A DNA stretch of 64,000 bases from an uncultured Pirellula sp. (GCA_903858115.1 CAIOHR010000380.1:1-64000), one strand, 5' to 3'; numbered from the stretch's first letter, positions 9,901 through 18,587 are shown. Made by a program: numbers and translations. The notes: generated by a model from the sequence alone, not told the origin.

Positions 9901-10071
9901 ACAAACTCCGAGGCCATGGAGAAAGCGCTTATGGCGCTGATGCGGAGTGGTGGCGACAAAAACCAACGTCAGCAACCTCCTGAAAATGCGGAACAAGGAA
10001 GACCTCCGCAAAATCAACAGCAACAAGCAGCGCCACCTAGTAACAAGAGCAAAAGTTCGCGTAACCGCTAG
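6925..10071 (+). CDS. Giant secretin N-domain-like exported protein
   Basis: The 1048-residue protein starts at the ATG with a good ribosome site and overlaps the preceding stop by 17 bases. A long signal sequence has its hydrophobic core at about residues 33-48 and ends near CIAQ. A Pro/Gly/Gln-rich linker follows. Next come repeated alpha-beta modules of the kind found in the N0/N1/N2 (NolW-like) domains of type II/III secretins, for example TLEEARDLFNRHLLARGYTM, and later repeats built around 'VFRLTSLDPKQL' and 'VIQLRRLRAEDV'. There are acidic/Lys-rich spacers around residues 620-720 and a Gln/Pro/Ser-rich tail. I find no C-terminal secretin beta-barrel. It may be a periplasmic or outer-envelope scaffold; function unknown. 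Confidence 0.8.
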   Translation: MFTPSRVFGFQNRFSLNPKVCTESSQQWNAIVLSLMVCLFAIAPDCIAQPVVVMQSADGVVVGPDGQPIAMPPGMAPGKPPLVPGQTPPGQVPPGKPGKSNGAGPPGQPGQPADAAAANGKPESIKREAAPPEPPNKREFDAKPDDQGMIQFQFRNQPWPDLLRWLAEASNLSLDWQELPSDYLNIATQRKYTLEEARDLFNRHLLARGYTMLELDGMIQVVKTAGINVALVPKIPPEALPTLPPNRFVRTSFSLNTLMARDVVKEFEPLISSNGKLNALESTNRLEAMDSAANLAEIYRVLDEEQSENAQAGLAREFELEFVRASEAKEQLSSFIGVDDKSSSKRPTTPQELMMQQQQMQMQMQQQQQQGKQPALPNKPSEIYIVANVRRNSIIAHAPPNKMAVIAAFIKRIDVPNDSAANMQRMETRMRVFRLTSLDPKQLVASMIAMDALEPTTKLEVDEKNKAIIAYASLGDQLLIQQTIDRLDGSARDVEVIQLRRLRAEDVAGTIKFLMGKEEPKEDNRNRYYDPWGSSQKKETTDGFRVGANTQDNQILLWATDVEIKEVNKLLMKLGELPPEGGNKSRVRVIDASRSQETKEYLQRLQEAWSKMSPNPLKLPDDFEFDAVKPKETANPKESEETTESKGKDESDAKPGAKKEKAPAKDITELTTKSAISNNPADSDAPTVRFSNMVAFQSNEDEKPASSKGDVNAGETGALSKTPPSATSNVNAKPIEISFDDAGNLVLKGDDLEALDRLERIMQTNAPPQRSYEVFYIKNTRPSWIELNLKDYFKEDDEKGKKDSDLFGFIFGFDMPKEKKSDPQLGKQRKLKFISDTDTRSLMVIGADEKQIKTIRELIELWDVPEKTNKQRLRFTKLVRIEHSNAESVVETIKDAYRDLLSTNDKAFSKGKTGAGGATESKHDDSGDSISEGGGMNFSFTGRLSMGIDRVTNSILVSAEGEDLLKLVIEMIKELDKAAEPSGAVQMIQLGGTNSEAMEKALMALMRSGGDKNQRQQPPENAEQGRPPQNQQQQAAPPSNKSKSSRNR

Positions 10072-10223
10072 CTTTCGGAATCGCTCCTTTGCGGACTCCT
10101 CTTCGACTAACCCCGTTGCCGGGTAAGGGTTTATTCGTATCCTTTTAAAACTCAAAAGCCCCGGAAGTTAAACCAAAAAAAGATTTACCAATATATCGAC
10201 GGGCTCGTCGAAATCGAAAGACT

Positions 10224-11978
10224 ATGAAAAAAACAACACTTTTGACAACTGGTTTGTTGCTGGCGTTTGCCACTCCTGTCCTTGCGGAACGACCGACCGC
10301 CCCGAGGCTTTTCTCCGGTAAAGCTATCGTCTATGCACGCGTGAATGACTCTCGAGAGCTAAAGGACAAGATGGCGGAAACTTCCACTGGGAAGATGACA
10401 GAGGACAAGGACATCAAACCTATCATTGACAGTTTTTACACCTCCTTTACCCAATTAGTGCAGGGTATGCAAAAGGAAGTAGGTGTTAACTTCGACGAAC
10501 TGCTTTCGATTCCTAACGGTGAAATGGCAATGGCAGTCATTCCTACCAAAACGAATCCTGCGATTTGTTTTTTGATCGAGGCAGGATCAGAAATGCCAGC
10601 CGTCGAACTGATCATTGAACGCTTAGATCAACGCATTCTTGAGCGTGGCAATCTGAAGCGAGTGACGAAGTCTATTGGCAAAATCGAAGTCGTACGATAC
10701 GAATCAGGCAACGCATCGCGCCAATTCGGATATTTCATCGACTCAGGTGTTTTGGTTGCAAGTACCACTGCCGACTACATTGAAACATTGGCTCAAATTT
10801 GGCAAGGAAGTGGTATCGATCATACTCCCCTTGCCGACAATCGAAACTTTACCGATATTCTCAGCCGATGTGTTGGGACCGCCGGCGAACGCCCCCAAAT
10901 CTCGTTTTATGTCGACCCAATCGCGATCGCCAGAGAATCTCTGAAACAAAGTCCGTCTTCGTTCATCGCCCTAACGGCCATGAAAACCCTGGGACTGGAT
11001 GGCTTCAAAGCGATGGGGGGCAGTTTGATTCTTGGAACGAAAGAGTTCGATTCGATCGCTCACTTCCACATGTTGATGGAAACCAATCGCCAAGGGGTGT
11101 TGCGTGCTCTCCGACCCAAGAGTGGATCGACAGAGCCTGAAGCATGGATCAACGACACCGTGGTCAGTTACAACACCATGAATTGGGATTTTCAAAAAAC
11201 CCTGAAAGCAGTTCAGGAGATCGTGGATACGTTTGGTGGTGAGAACGCGTTTGAAAGCAATGTCATTGCGAATGCTAGTCGAGAAACAGGAATCGATATT
11301 CGCAAAGATTTCCTGGAACAATTGGATGACCGTATCACGTTGACTCAAGTGGTTTTGCCCTCCAAGAAGATCAATAGCCAATCCAATTTGTTCGGAATTC
11401 ACATGAAGAAATCGGATCGCATCAAGTCGGAGATATTGCCAAAGCTATTTGAAAAAGCCAAATTGCGTGAATCGCGATGGACATCGAAACAAATCGGCGA
11501 CACGACGGTTTACTTCTTGGATATCAACATCAATAGTTCCACGGTTCGACCTCCAAGGCCAGCCTTTGCAATGGTTGGAAATGACCTTTTGATTAGTGAT
11601 GCATTAGAGTCGATTGAACAAGCGATTGCGACGTTCGAGGACGGTGATAGCTTGCTCAGCGATTCGATCGAGTACAAACTTATCCGTGATAAGATCAAAG
11701 CTCAATTGAAGGAAAAAGAGTACTCGATCATGTCGTACCAACGGCCAGAGGAGCAACTGCGACTGTTCTATGATCTTGCAAAGGATCCAGAGAACGTGAA
11801 GAGATTGGAAGACATGTCCCAGAATAATCCTTTCTTCGGTGCGCTCGTCTCGGCACTCAAAGGACGGAATCTTCCACCCTTTGAACAGTTGTCCAAATAT
11901 ATGGTTCCCGCTGGGGCCTTCATGACGGAAGAAGAAAACGGATTGCACTACACGACTTTTACACTCAAACGCGACTAA
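10224..11978 (+). CDS. Secreted protein, DUF3352-like
   Basis: The protein has 584 residues with a textbook signal peptide (MKKTTLLTTGLLLAFATPVLA, cut near residue 21). The mature part begins with LFSGKAIVYARVND and alternates beta-strand and helical stretches, with an IPNGEMAMAVIP block near residue 97 and a TTVYFLDI block near 420. This layout matches the loosely defined DUF3352-type exported proteins common in planctomycetes; I am confident it is exported but not of the family. It follows the secretin-like gene by 152 bases on the same strand, and that gap holds no strong terminator, so it may belong to the same transcription unit. No enzymatic motif is visible. Confidence 0.75.
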   Translation: MKKTTLLTTGLLLAFATPVLAERPTAPRLFSGKAIVYARVNDSRELKDKMAETSTGKMTEDKDIKPIIDSFYTSFTQLVQGMQKEVGVNFDELLSIPNGEMAMAVIPTKTNPAICFLIEAGSEMPAVELIIERLDQRILERGNLKRVTKSIGKIEVVRYESGNASRQFGYFIDSGVLVASTTADYIETLAQIWQGSGIDHTPLADNRNFTDILSRCVGTAGERPQISFYVDPIAIARESLKQSPSSFIALTAMKTLGLDGFKAMGGSLILGTKEFDSIAHFHMLMETNRQGVLRALRPKSGSTEPEAWINDTVVSYNTMNWDFQKTLKAVQEIVDTFGGENAFESNVIANASRETGIDIRKDFLEQLDDRITLTQVVLPSKKINSQSNLFGIHMKKSDRIKSEILPKLFEKAKLRESRWTSKQIGDTTVYFLDININSSTVRPPRPAFAMVGNDLLISDALESIEQAIATFEDGDSLLSDSIEYKLIRDKIKAQLKEKEYSIMSYQRPEEQLRLFYDLAKDPENVKRLEDMSQNNPFFGALVSALKGRNLPPFEQLSKYMVPAGAFMTEEENGLHYTTFTLKRD

Positions 11979-12044
11979 CTATTTTGCGATTGCGAGTGAA
12001 TTGAGAATTTGGTGTTTAACCGACAATAGAAAACGAAACATCCG

Positions 12045-12527
12045 ATGAAAAGACTGTTGCCCATTGTTGTAGCTGTTGCCGCGTTGTTTGTCGGCTTTTG
12101 GACTGTTCGTCATTCTGATGAGGCGAATGCAGCTTTGCAGTCGAAGGATCTTGGATCCGTGCTGGAACCGATGCTTGCCGAACAATCAGCTGCATGGAAT
12201 CGTGGTGACATCCCCGCTTTCATGAAAGCCTATTGGAACGACCCAAAGATGACGTTTAGCTCCGGAGGGAAGACCGAACGGGGGTGGCAAGCCACGTTGG
12301 ACCGATACAGAAAGAACTATCCCGACGAAAAAACAATGGGAAAACTTACCTTTTCGGAACTGGAGACGACGCAGTTAGACGCGAATGTTGCGTTGATGTT
12401 AGGGCGTTGGAAGCTGGAGAGGGACGAGCCAATTGCTGGAAATTTCTCATTGGTCTGGAAGATGACCGAAAATGGTTGGAAGATTGTTCACGACCATAGT
12501 TCTTCGGACAAGCAAGCAACGAATTGA
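12045..12527 (+). CDS. Exported DUF4440 / SnoaL-like (NTF2-fold) protein
   Basis: This 160-residue protein has a signal anchor or signal peptide at residues 1-29 followed by a single NTF2-like domain. The typical opening, a helix with SAAWNRGDIPAFMKAYW, is seen at about residues 49-65. The typical end is a strand pattern of SLVWKMTENGWKIVHDHSS near 137-155. DUF4440 members form small cone-shaped folds used for ligand binding or light catalysis; no specific substrate can be read here. It lies 66 bases after the secreted DUF3352-like gene and is probably the last gene of that run, since a hairpin follows the stop. Confidence 0.85.
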   Translation: MKRLLPIVVAVAALFVGFWTVRHSDEANAALQSKDLGSVLEPMLAEQSAAWNRGDIPAFMKAYWNDPKMTFSSGGKTERGWQATLDRYRKNYPDEKTMGKLTFSELETTQLDANVALMLGRWKLERDEPIAGNFSLVWKMTENGWKIVHDHSSSDKQATN

Positions 12528-12538
12528 GTAATGGTGCC

Positions 12539-12570
12539 GATAGGATTGCGACGCACCTATCGTCGATTTT
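12539..12570 (+). terminator. Possible weak terminator
   Basis: GATAGG and CCTATC form a 6-bp stem with an 11-base loop at 12539-12561, followed by GTCGATTTT. The T run is short, so this is tentative. Confidence 0.4.
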
Positions 12571-12585
12571 GGCTACAATCGTCGA

Positions 12586-13113
12586 ATGATCCGACCTCAA
12601 AGACTCTTGGAACTCGTCGTCTTGCCCGTCGTTTGGGCCGTGTTCGTCTTTGCTGCGCTTCAAACCCACGGGCTTATTTCAGAGGCTGACTACTCGGTTT
12701 GTGGTCCTTGGGGTTGCGGCCCAGAGATTGGGGCTCTCGTGGCGATGCATGCGGCCTGGTTAGCCGTTGCGGGCCCGCCGCTGATCTACTTCTCTCACCG
12801 AGCGAATCTTTCAAGCAAATGGATGCGCCGGATTGCAGTCGGACTATTCACCGCGGGAATCGTTGGCGTGTTGACGATCATCGCTTGGCAATGGTTGATC
12901 TGGTTGCCGAACGCGAGTGCTTGGTCCAAAGACTATATTTGGCAGCGTTGTGGCTTTGCCATCGTAACCTCTGTTGACTTCCCACTGATACCAGCCGTGA
13001 TTCTAGGAATCATTCTTGCAGGCGTAAACATGGCACGAGAGCGGAGGCGTCGAATTGCAATTCGATCTCTAGCGAATCCCTCCGAGGATAAGGAAGCTGT
13101 CAGCGTCGGCTGA
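12586..13113 (+). CDS. Small polytopic membrane protein
   Basis: The protein has 175 residues and I do not recognise a family. Four hydrophobic segments are visible at about residues 5-24, 47-69, 81-105 and 118-145, with a basic C-terminal tail (RERRRRIAIRSL) that should lie in the cytoplasm. Two closely spaced Cys residues (VCGPWGCGPE, about residues 38-47) sit in the first extracytoplasmic loop. The stop codon is 10 bases before the start of the helicase gene, so the two may be cotranscribed, but nothing links their functions. Confidence 0.75.
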   Translation: MIRPQRLLELVVLPVVWAVFVFAALQTHGLISEADYSVCGPWGCGPEIGALVAMHAAWLAVAGPPLIYFSHRANLSSKWMRRIAVGLFTAGIVGVLTIIAWQWLIWLPNASAWSKDYIWQRCGFAIVTSVDFPLIPAVILGIILAGVNMARERRRRIAIRSLANPSEDKEAVSVG

Positions 13114-13122
13114 TACTGATTT

Positions 13123-15000
13123 ATGATAGAACCTCAAAAGTACTTTGAGAAGTTAAGGTATTGTCTTCAACTGGAGTCGGATGCGGAGCGCGCGAGACTG
13201 GCCGAACGTCGCCAACGTCGCGGTGACAAGAATGCAGAGAAGCATGGCGAGGCTCTTATCGACTTGGCTATCGAAGACTACCGAACCGGATTGGGCGGGC
13301 GCTATCTTCTTTCGCTCGTGAAACGAAATCGTGAGATGGGACTTCCGTGGAATCGATTCCGAGTTGGGGCGCCCGTGGTGTTGTCCTACGACGAGGCCCC
13401 AGAAGAAGATTGGCTCTACGGAATCGTTTCGGCTAGGAGTGCACGACACGTGGAGATTGCGGTCGATGAATGGCCGGATGGAAACAAATTTCGAATCGAC
13501 TTGTCCGCTGACGAGGTCACTCGATCTCGGCAACTCTCGGCAATGCATCATGCACAAACAGGGCGAGCGCGGGTTGCCCAGATGCGAGACATCCTGCTAG
13601 GGGATCGCGAGCCGATTGTGGATGAAATCAAAGAGATCGAGTTCCAGGCGGCGCTGAACACTTCGCAGCAACAATCGATCCTCACGGCGCTGGCTTGTCG
13701 TGACATCGCAGTCATTCATGGTCCTCCAGGTACCGGCAAAACCACGACCGTCGCAGAGCTTATTTTCCAGGCAGTCAAGAAAGGTCTCAAGGTCTTTGCA
13801 ACGGCTCCTAGTAACACTGGAGTCGACAATCTTCTAGACCGACTTACGCGGTACAAGCTATCAGTGGTCAGGATTGGCCATCCTGCACGCGTTCAAGAAG
13901 ACCTACAACGATACACCTTGGATGCGATTATCGAAAGAGATCCCGCACAGGACGTGATACGCACCATGTTCAAGGAGGCGGATCAACTCATGCGGAAGGC
14001 GTCCAAGTTCACCCGTGCAAAGCCTGTCCCAGGATCGAGACAAGATATGCGTCAAGAAGCTCGAAGATTGCGAGACGACGCGAGGACTTACGAACGGCAA
14101 CTCATTGCAACAGCGCTCGACCGAGCCGATGTACTCTGCGCAACGGCGACCTTCGATCCAGAAGTGCTTGGAGACCGCCGTTTCGATTTGGCAATCATTG
14201 ATGAAGCTTGCCAAAGTACAGAGTCGGGTTGTTGGCCAGTGATTACCCGTGCGGAAAAGATCGTTTTCGCAGGAGATCATTGCCAGCTTCCACCGACGGT
14301 ATTATCAGCCGAAGCGTCGCGTGAGGGGTTCGCTATCAGTATGATGGAACGCTTGGTCGCCCTTTATGGAGAGAAGGTGACGCGTCGATTAACGACACAA
14401 TATCGAATGCATGAGCACATTATGCAGTTTTCTTCGGATCAGTTTTACGATGGCTCTCTCATTGCCGATTCGACCGTGATGTCGCATCGGCTGTGCGATC
14501 TTCCAAATGTGGCGACATCTCCGTACTCCGACGGCGTTGCGACCTTTATCGATACAGCCGGCGCGAGTTGGGACGAGGAGGAAGAACAAGATGGAGAGAG
14601 CCGTTTGAATTCACAAGAAGGCCAGTTGGTCCTCCAATGGGTGGAGCAATGGTTGGATCATGGATTGCCCCCGAGCGATATCGCGGTCATCGCACCGTAT
14701 GCAGCGCAAGTTCGATGGATACGAGACCGTTGCCCATCGGGTGTTGAAGTGGACACCGTCGATGGATTCCAAGGACGCGAAAAAGAAGCCGTGATCATTA
14801 GCTTGGTCCGCTCGAATCCAACGGGCGAGATTGGATTTCTAGGGGATACGCGGCGAATGAATGTCGCAATGACGAGAGCACGAAGGAGATTGGTCGTGAT
14901 CGGCGACAGTGCCACATTGGCGAACCATCCGTTCTATGCCGAAATGATAAGCTATTTCGAACGAGTTGGTGGCTATACCACAGTCTGGGAATCCTACTAA
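13123..15000 (+). CDS. Superfamily 1B helicase, IGHMBP2/Upf1-like
   Basis: This 625-residue protein carries the full helicase motif set. Motif I is GPPGTGKTTT at residues 200-209, motif II is DEACQSTE from about 360, GDHCQLPPTV follows near 385, and LTTQYRMHEHIM is near 423. The C-terminal half has VDTVDGFQGREKEAVI near 545 and MNVAMTRARRRLVVIGD near 585. The DEAC box, QYRMH and VDGFQGRE motifs are those of AAA_11/AAA_12 helicases (SMUBP-2, Upf1, Dna2 relatives), which unwind DNA or RNA 5' to 3'. The N-terminal 190 residues form a beta-rich region like the 1B/OB part of IGHMBP2. It is probably a cytosolic nucleic-acid housekeeping enzyme; substrate unknown. Confidence 0.92.
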   Translation: MIEPQKYFEKLRYCLQLESDAERARLAERRQRRGDKNAEKHGEALIDLAIEDYRTGLGGRYLLSLVKRNREMGLPWNRFRVGAPVVLSYDEAPEEDWLYGIVSARSARHVEIAVDEWPDGNKFRIDLSADEVTRSRQLSAMHHAQTGRARVAQMRDILLGDREPIVDEIKEIEFQAALNTSQQQSILTALACRDIAVIHGPPGTGKTTTVAELIFQAVKKGLKVFATAPSNTGVDNLLDRLTRYKLSVVRIGHPARVQEDLQRYTLDAIIERDPAQDVIRTMFKEADQLMRKASKFTRAKPVPGSRQDMRQEARRLRDDARTYERQLIATALDRADVLCATATFDPEVLGDRRFDLAIIDEACQSTESGCWPVITRAEKIVFAGDHCQLPPTVLSAEASREGFAISMMERLVALYGEKVTRRLTTQYRMHEHIMQFSSDQFYDGSLIADSTVMSHRLCDLPNVATSPYSDGVATFIDTAGASWDEEEEQDGESRLNSQEGQLVLQWVEQWLDHGLPPSDIAVIAPYAAQVRWIRDRCPSGVEVDTVDGFQGREKEAVIISLVRSNPTGEIGFLGDTRRMNVAMTRARRRLVVIGDSATLANHPFYAEMISYFERVGGYTTVWESY

Positions 15001-15019
15001 CACATAGCGACTCCATCGA

Positions 15020-16144
15020 ATGAATGAGCCCGCATTTGATCCTCTAAGTGATATCGAACCAGCCAAACCCGAGGAATCCTTGCGAAAGTCAGTCGCAAGC
15101 TTCTGGATTGGCTGTTCCGGCTTAGCAATCTTATCTCATGTTGCCATTTTCCTAGCGTTGAGACTTCTAGCGAGTACGCAGTGGTTGGTGGAAACAGTTG
15201 TTTTCGAGAATGTAAATCGCAACTACAGGGGTAACTACTGGGAGATTCTTCGTGGTGTAGCAGTGGTCGTCAACGATTCCATGATGCCCTGTATTGTCAT
15301 CGCAACCGTTGTTCCCATTTTGTTTTGGAGAGGAGGGCTTGGTCAACGTTTCGCTATTTCCCTTGCTTTAGCGATCACGACCATGAACTATTCTCTTTTT
15401 AATATTTGGTATCTCGGTTTGAAATCGCAAGATCTGCAAGCACTTCTTGCGATACTTGGCTGCTGGGCCATGTTCCCGATTCTGTTTTTGTTCACACCGC
15501 TCAAGACCACCCAGCTTCGGTTTATCGCGGCGACATGTTTGCTCATTTTGACAGTATGTGTCAGTGTGATTCACATGATCGGATTGCGTCGCAGTTACGA
15601 TGTCTTGTCGTGGGTGTCGCTCTACGGAGCTGCATTTCTGTATGCGTTGATTCGACGCAATTGGGGGAGCATTGCGATCCTCGAAGCAGGCGTGTCGGCG
15701 GATAGGATTGAGCGAACTTCTAGTCGAACATTACTGGAAATGATGATTGCTTGTAGCTTGGCTTGCGCAGTTGCGATATATCTGACAAAAACGGAACTCA
15801 ACAGACCCATCTGGTTATTAGGGCAAACTTCCTTGTTCGCAATTGTTTATGTTTTTGTGAGCTTAGCAACGATTCGAAGCGTATTGCATTGGGAGCGCAA
15901 AAAGATTTGGCTATTCATGCCGTGCGGGTTGCTGGTGTGTCTTTTGATGACTTGGAGTAGTTTTTCGACTCAATACGTGGTTGGGAATCGTTGGGGAAAC
16001 ATCAGGCAATTCTTTCAGTCCACTGCGCCGGTGTCGATCGGCTTGGGCGTGTTGTTTGCAACTACCTATTGGATGGTGTTTCTTGTCACTCTAGGATGGT
16101 GGATCAAGAGATGTGGGTGGCACATTACAGATAAACGCATTTAG
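15020..16144 (+). CDS. Polytopic membrane protein of unknown function
   Basis: The protein has 374 residues with about nine or ten hydrophobic segments spread over the whole length, beginning at residues 28-52 after a short acidic cytoplasmic start. No transporter or enzyme signature is recognisable. A loop at about residues 215-240 is charged and likely cytoplasmic. The gene begins 19 bases after the helicase stop and ends 14 bases before the VOC gene, so the three probably share a message. The neighbours give no clue to its job. Confidence 0.75.
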   Translation: MNEPAFDPLSDIEPAKPEESLRKSVASFWIGCSGLAILSHVAIFLALRLLASTQWLVETVVFENVNRNYRGNYWEILRGVAVVVNDSMMPCIVIATVVPILFWRGGLGQRFAISLALAITTMNYSLFNIWYLGLKSQDLQALLAILGCWAMFPILFLFTPLKTTQLRFIAATCLLILTVCVSVIHMIGLRRSYDVLSWVSLYGAAFLYALIRRNWGSIAILEAGVSADRIERTSSRTLLEMMIACSLACAVAIYLTKTELNRPIWLLGQTSLFAIVYVFVSLATIRSVLHWERKKIWLFMPCGLLVCLLMTWSSFSTQYVVGNRWGNIRQFFQSTAPVSIGLGVLFATTYWMVFLVTLGWWIKRCGWHITDKRI

Positions 16145-16158
16145 AAAGAAAACGAAAG

Positions 16159-16521
16159 ATGCCTGAAATTCTTCAGTCAACATTTGTACTTGCAGTGTCG
16201 GATCTGGACTCATCCAGGAAATTCTACATCGAGAAACTCGGTTTTACGGAAGAGTTTGCTGTCGATGGCTGGTCGTTTCTATGTCGAGGGGCATGTAGAC
16301 TCCGCATCGGCGATTGCCCCGGAATCAAGCCAATGTCCGAGGCTCAAGATCACTCTTGGTTCGCTTACCTCCATGTTCAAGATGCAAAGAGTCTTTATCA
16401 GGAATACTTGTCGAAGAGAGTTGAGATTTGGCTCCCACTTGGGGACAAACCCTGGGGGATGCGTGAGTTTGCGATCGTTACACCAGACGGACATCGAATC
16501 GTCTTCGGAGAGGAAATGTGA
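16159..16521 (+). CDS. VOC-fold (glyoxalase/bleomycin-resistance) protein
   Basis: This 120-residue protein is the usual size of a single vicinal-oxygen-chelate unit with two beta-alpha-beta-beta-beta modules. The first module starts FVLAVSDLDSSRKFYIEKLGF, the family's most typical opening. The second contains YLHVQDAKSLYQEYLSK, and the end is FAIVTPDGHRIVFGEEM with the metal-ligand-type Glu in the last strand. Members bind a divalent metal or simply sequester hydrophobic ligands; the substrate cannot be read from sequence. It is the last gene of the 12586-16521 run and is followed by a terminator-like hairpin. Confidence 0.9.
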   Translation: MPEILQSTFVLAVSDLDSSRKFYIEKLGFTEEFAVDGWSFLCRGACRLRIGDCPGIKPMSEAQDHSWFAYLHVQDAKSLYQEYLSKRVEIWLPLGDKPWGMREFAIVTPDGHRIVFGEEM

Positions 16522-16585
16522 AGCGAGCACGTTACCACGTAGATCGCCCACTGGGCAGCCTGTGTGCGACGCTAGCCGTAACCAT

Positions 16586-16609
16586 ACCGGATAGCACCGG
16601 TCTATTTTG
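16586..16609 (+). terminator. Terminator-like hairpin between convergent genes
   Basis: ACCGG, ATAGCA loop and CCGGT form a compact stem at 16586-16601, followed by CTATTTT. It sits exactly between the VOC gene and the convergent esterase gene, whose stop codon it touches. Confidence 0.5.
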
Positions 16610-17816
16610 GGGTACTCTTCAGATTCAGATTTTTGAGGTCTGCCATGGATTCTGCCAGCCCCTTGCCGATACCGCCTAAGATCTTTGCAGATCCGAGATA
16701 GTGAAACTCCAAATTGGAGATGCCTTTATCGATCACTTGGCGTTCTCGTTCAGTGAGTTCTTCGTTACGCATCTTTTCTTGTAACGCACGTTCTTCCGCG
16801 GGAGGCAATTTGCTATCGGACGCTAGTTTCTTTGCCTTCTGCTTCACTTCGTTTTCTTTGCTTTTTGCATTGGATAACTCGCGATCCCAATACTTCTCTG
16901 TCAAGACGGCAGCCACATTCCCTTGGAATTCAGGTAATGCCGCGGGAGCGGCCATCGCATTCCGAAAGTTCTGATGGATCCCTTTGTAGCGCAGTTGATC
17001 GGCACCATACTCACTCACAGGCCCGTTCACGCCCAAAACACCAATCACGAAAGGTAGCTGAGGAGCGTTCAAATCTTTGCGGACATCACGGATGAAATGA
17101 GCCATCGCATGACTGTAAGCATCGTATCCTCCAGGCATGTCTCTCTGTGGATAAGTACTGCCATCGACCATGTCGTTCCATCCCTGAAACCATACAAAAC
17201 CCGCGAGCTCAAAGCCCTTCGAAGCATCGTAATCAGGCACAACCCGCTTGATGTCGGAAAGAACATGCCTGACGTGTTCTATCATGAGACGATAATTGAC
17301 ACCGGTTGCCATTTGTTTCTCCGCCCGCATCGCCTCAATATCTTTACCTTGCTTTCGGAAATTCGCTAGTTGCGTTTCATTGAACTCATAGGGACCAGCG
17401 CTGGGTGATCGAAAATCGGTATTCAGACTTTTGCCGCCCCAAGATGTTTTGATGAGCAAGATGGTGCCATGGACATATTTTTCTATCGTGATGCCAAACG
17501 TATACTCGGGGCCGATCTTCGGGCCATTCTGGCTGGCACCGAAGCCGGTCGTGAGTTTGCCTGTTTGCTCATGGTCGGCACAGCCAACTGACGAAATCCA
17601 AACTCGATCTAGCACCCTTGGCGAGCCGTCAGCACTCAACATTTCGTCGAGCATCGACTTCGTGGCTGGATCCATGCCGATGTGTTCAAACGTCCGAACC
17701 TGCGCGTGCCCCTGCATATTCGATTGACCTGCGAGCAGGAACACTTGTAGTGGTTGTGCGTAGGTTAAAGGAGCGTAAGCCAGAAGGGTCACGAACAAAA
17801 GAAAAAATCGAATCAT
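16602..17816 (-). CDS. Secreted sialate O-acetylesterase-like (SASA) protein
   Basis: The protein has 404 residues. A signal peptide at 1-20 ends in TYAQ, and the mature protein starts with VFLLAGQSNMQGHA, the SGNH-like block I of the SASA (DUF303) carbohydrate esterase family, in which the Ser of GQSN is the nucleophile. TSWGGKSL near residue 124 and FVWFQGWND near 215 are further family blocks; the latter fits the conserved region around the oxyanion site. Residues 310-375 are highly charged and probably a coiled coil, an addition not needed for the esterase fold. Expected role: removal of acetyl groups from polysaccharides outside the cytoplasm. The gene is followed by a DUF2461 gene upstream on the same strand. 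Confidence 0.88.
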   Translation of the reverse strand: MIRFFLLFVTLLAYAPLTYAQPLQVFLLAGQSNMQGHAQVRTFEHIGMDPATKSMLDEMLSADGSPRVLDRVWISSVGCADHEQTGKLTTGFGASQNGPKIGPEYTFGITIEKYVHGTILLIKTSWGGKSLNTDFRSPSAGPYEFNETQLANFRKQGKDIEAMRAEKQMATGVNYRLMIEHVRHVLSDIKRVVPDYDASKGFELAGFVWFQGWNDMVDGSTYPQRDMPGGYDAYSHAMAHFIRDVRKDLNAPQLPFVIGVLGVNGPVSEYGADQLRYKGIHQNFRNAMAAPAALPEFQGNVAAVLTEKYWDRELSNAKSKENEVKQKAKKLASDSKLPPAEERALQEKMRNEELTERERQVIDKGISNLEFHYLGSAKILGGIGKGLAESMADLKNLNLKSTPK

Positions 17817-17879
17817 CGTTGGATTCCAATCGAATGGTTAGTGGTTGATACCGAGGCTTGCTTGTTGTAGGCTCGAGAC

Positions 17880-18587
17880 TTAGAAGGGTTGCCCGATTGC
17901 GTCGCACAGATACTTCATGAATGGCTTCGCATCGGAAAATGCAGTTAATACCACTTCCACAAAAGATTCCGAAGTAACCACGGCGTCATCGATCTTTGCC
18001 ACCGCAGCATAGCTTTTGCGTCGCAGGTCCACGATTTCTGGATGATCGGTTGCTATCCCGCGAGGGGCCGTCTTGAGTGATTCACCATCCAGGATGAAGC
18101 GTTTTGCAAATCGAGAGTTCTTCTTGCACTTTCTCCAGACCGAAGGTTCATCCATGATAGCATGGCGGATAGCCGCCAGCGGCTCGGCAGGGGGCATCCA
18201 CATGCCTGCCGCGACAAAACATTCACTAGGCTCGATATGGACATAATATCCGGGTGCATGAACATCGCCTCCCATGGAATGTCGAAAGTGAATTCCGACA
18301 TTTGTTTTGTAAGGAGTCTTATCTTTGGAAAAACGGGTGTCCCTGTAGATTCGCATAATCGAACCGCCCATTCGCTTTGGCTCGGCCAGCAGATAGCTCG
18401 ATAGTTTTGCAATTCCTGATTGCATTTGACTGACGAAAGCGATCGCGGGGAAAAGCACTTCTGCTTCGTATCTTGTTTTGTTTTCGGCGAACCATTCACG
18501 CGTATTGTTCTTTTCCAGTTCACGCAAAAATACAAAGGTCTTTTTGGTAAAAAGTTCGGGTTTGCTAGTGACCGATTTCTTGGCCAT
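17880..18587 (-). CDS. DUF2461 family protein
   Basis: The protein has 235 residues, about the family's normal length. It opens with a basic stretch and then LFTKKTFVFLRELEKNNTREWFAENK split over residues 12-38; the NN-REWF core is the hallmark of DUF2461/TIGR02453. Further family blocks are RIYRDTRFSKDKTPYKTNVG near 97-117 and YYVHIEPSECFVAAGMW near 132-149. There is no signal peptide, so it is cytosolic. The biochemical role of the family is not established. The gene lies 63 bases upstream of the esterase gene on the same strand and may share its promoter, but the two have no obvious functional tie. Confidence 0.93.
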   Translation of the reverse strand: MAKKSVTSKPELFTKKTFVFLRELEKNNTREWFAENKTRYEAEVLFPAIAFVSQMQSGIAKLSSYLLAEPKRMGGSIMRIYRDTRFSKDKTPYKTNVGIHFRHSMGGDVHAPGYYVHIEPSECFVAAGMWMPPAEPLAAIRHAIMDEPSVWRKCKKNSRFAKRFILDGESLKTAPRGIATDHPEIVDLRRKSYAAVAKIDDAVVTSESFVEVVLTAFSDAKPFMKYLCDAIGQPF

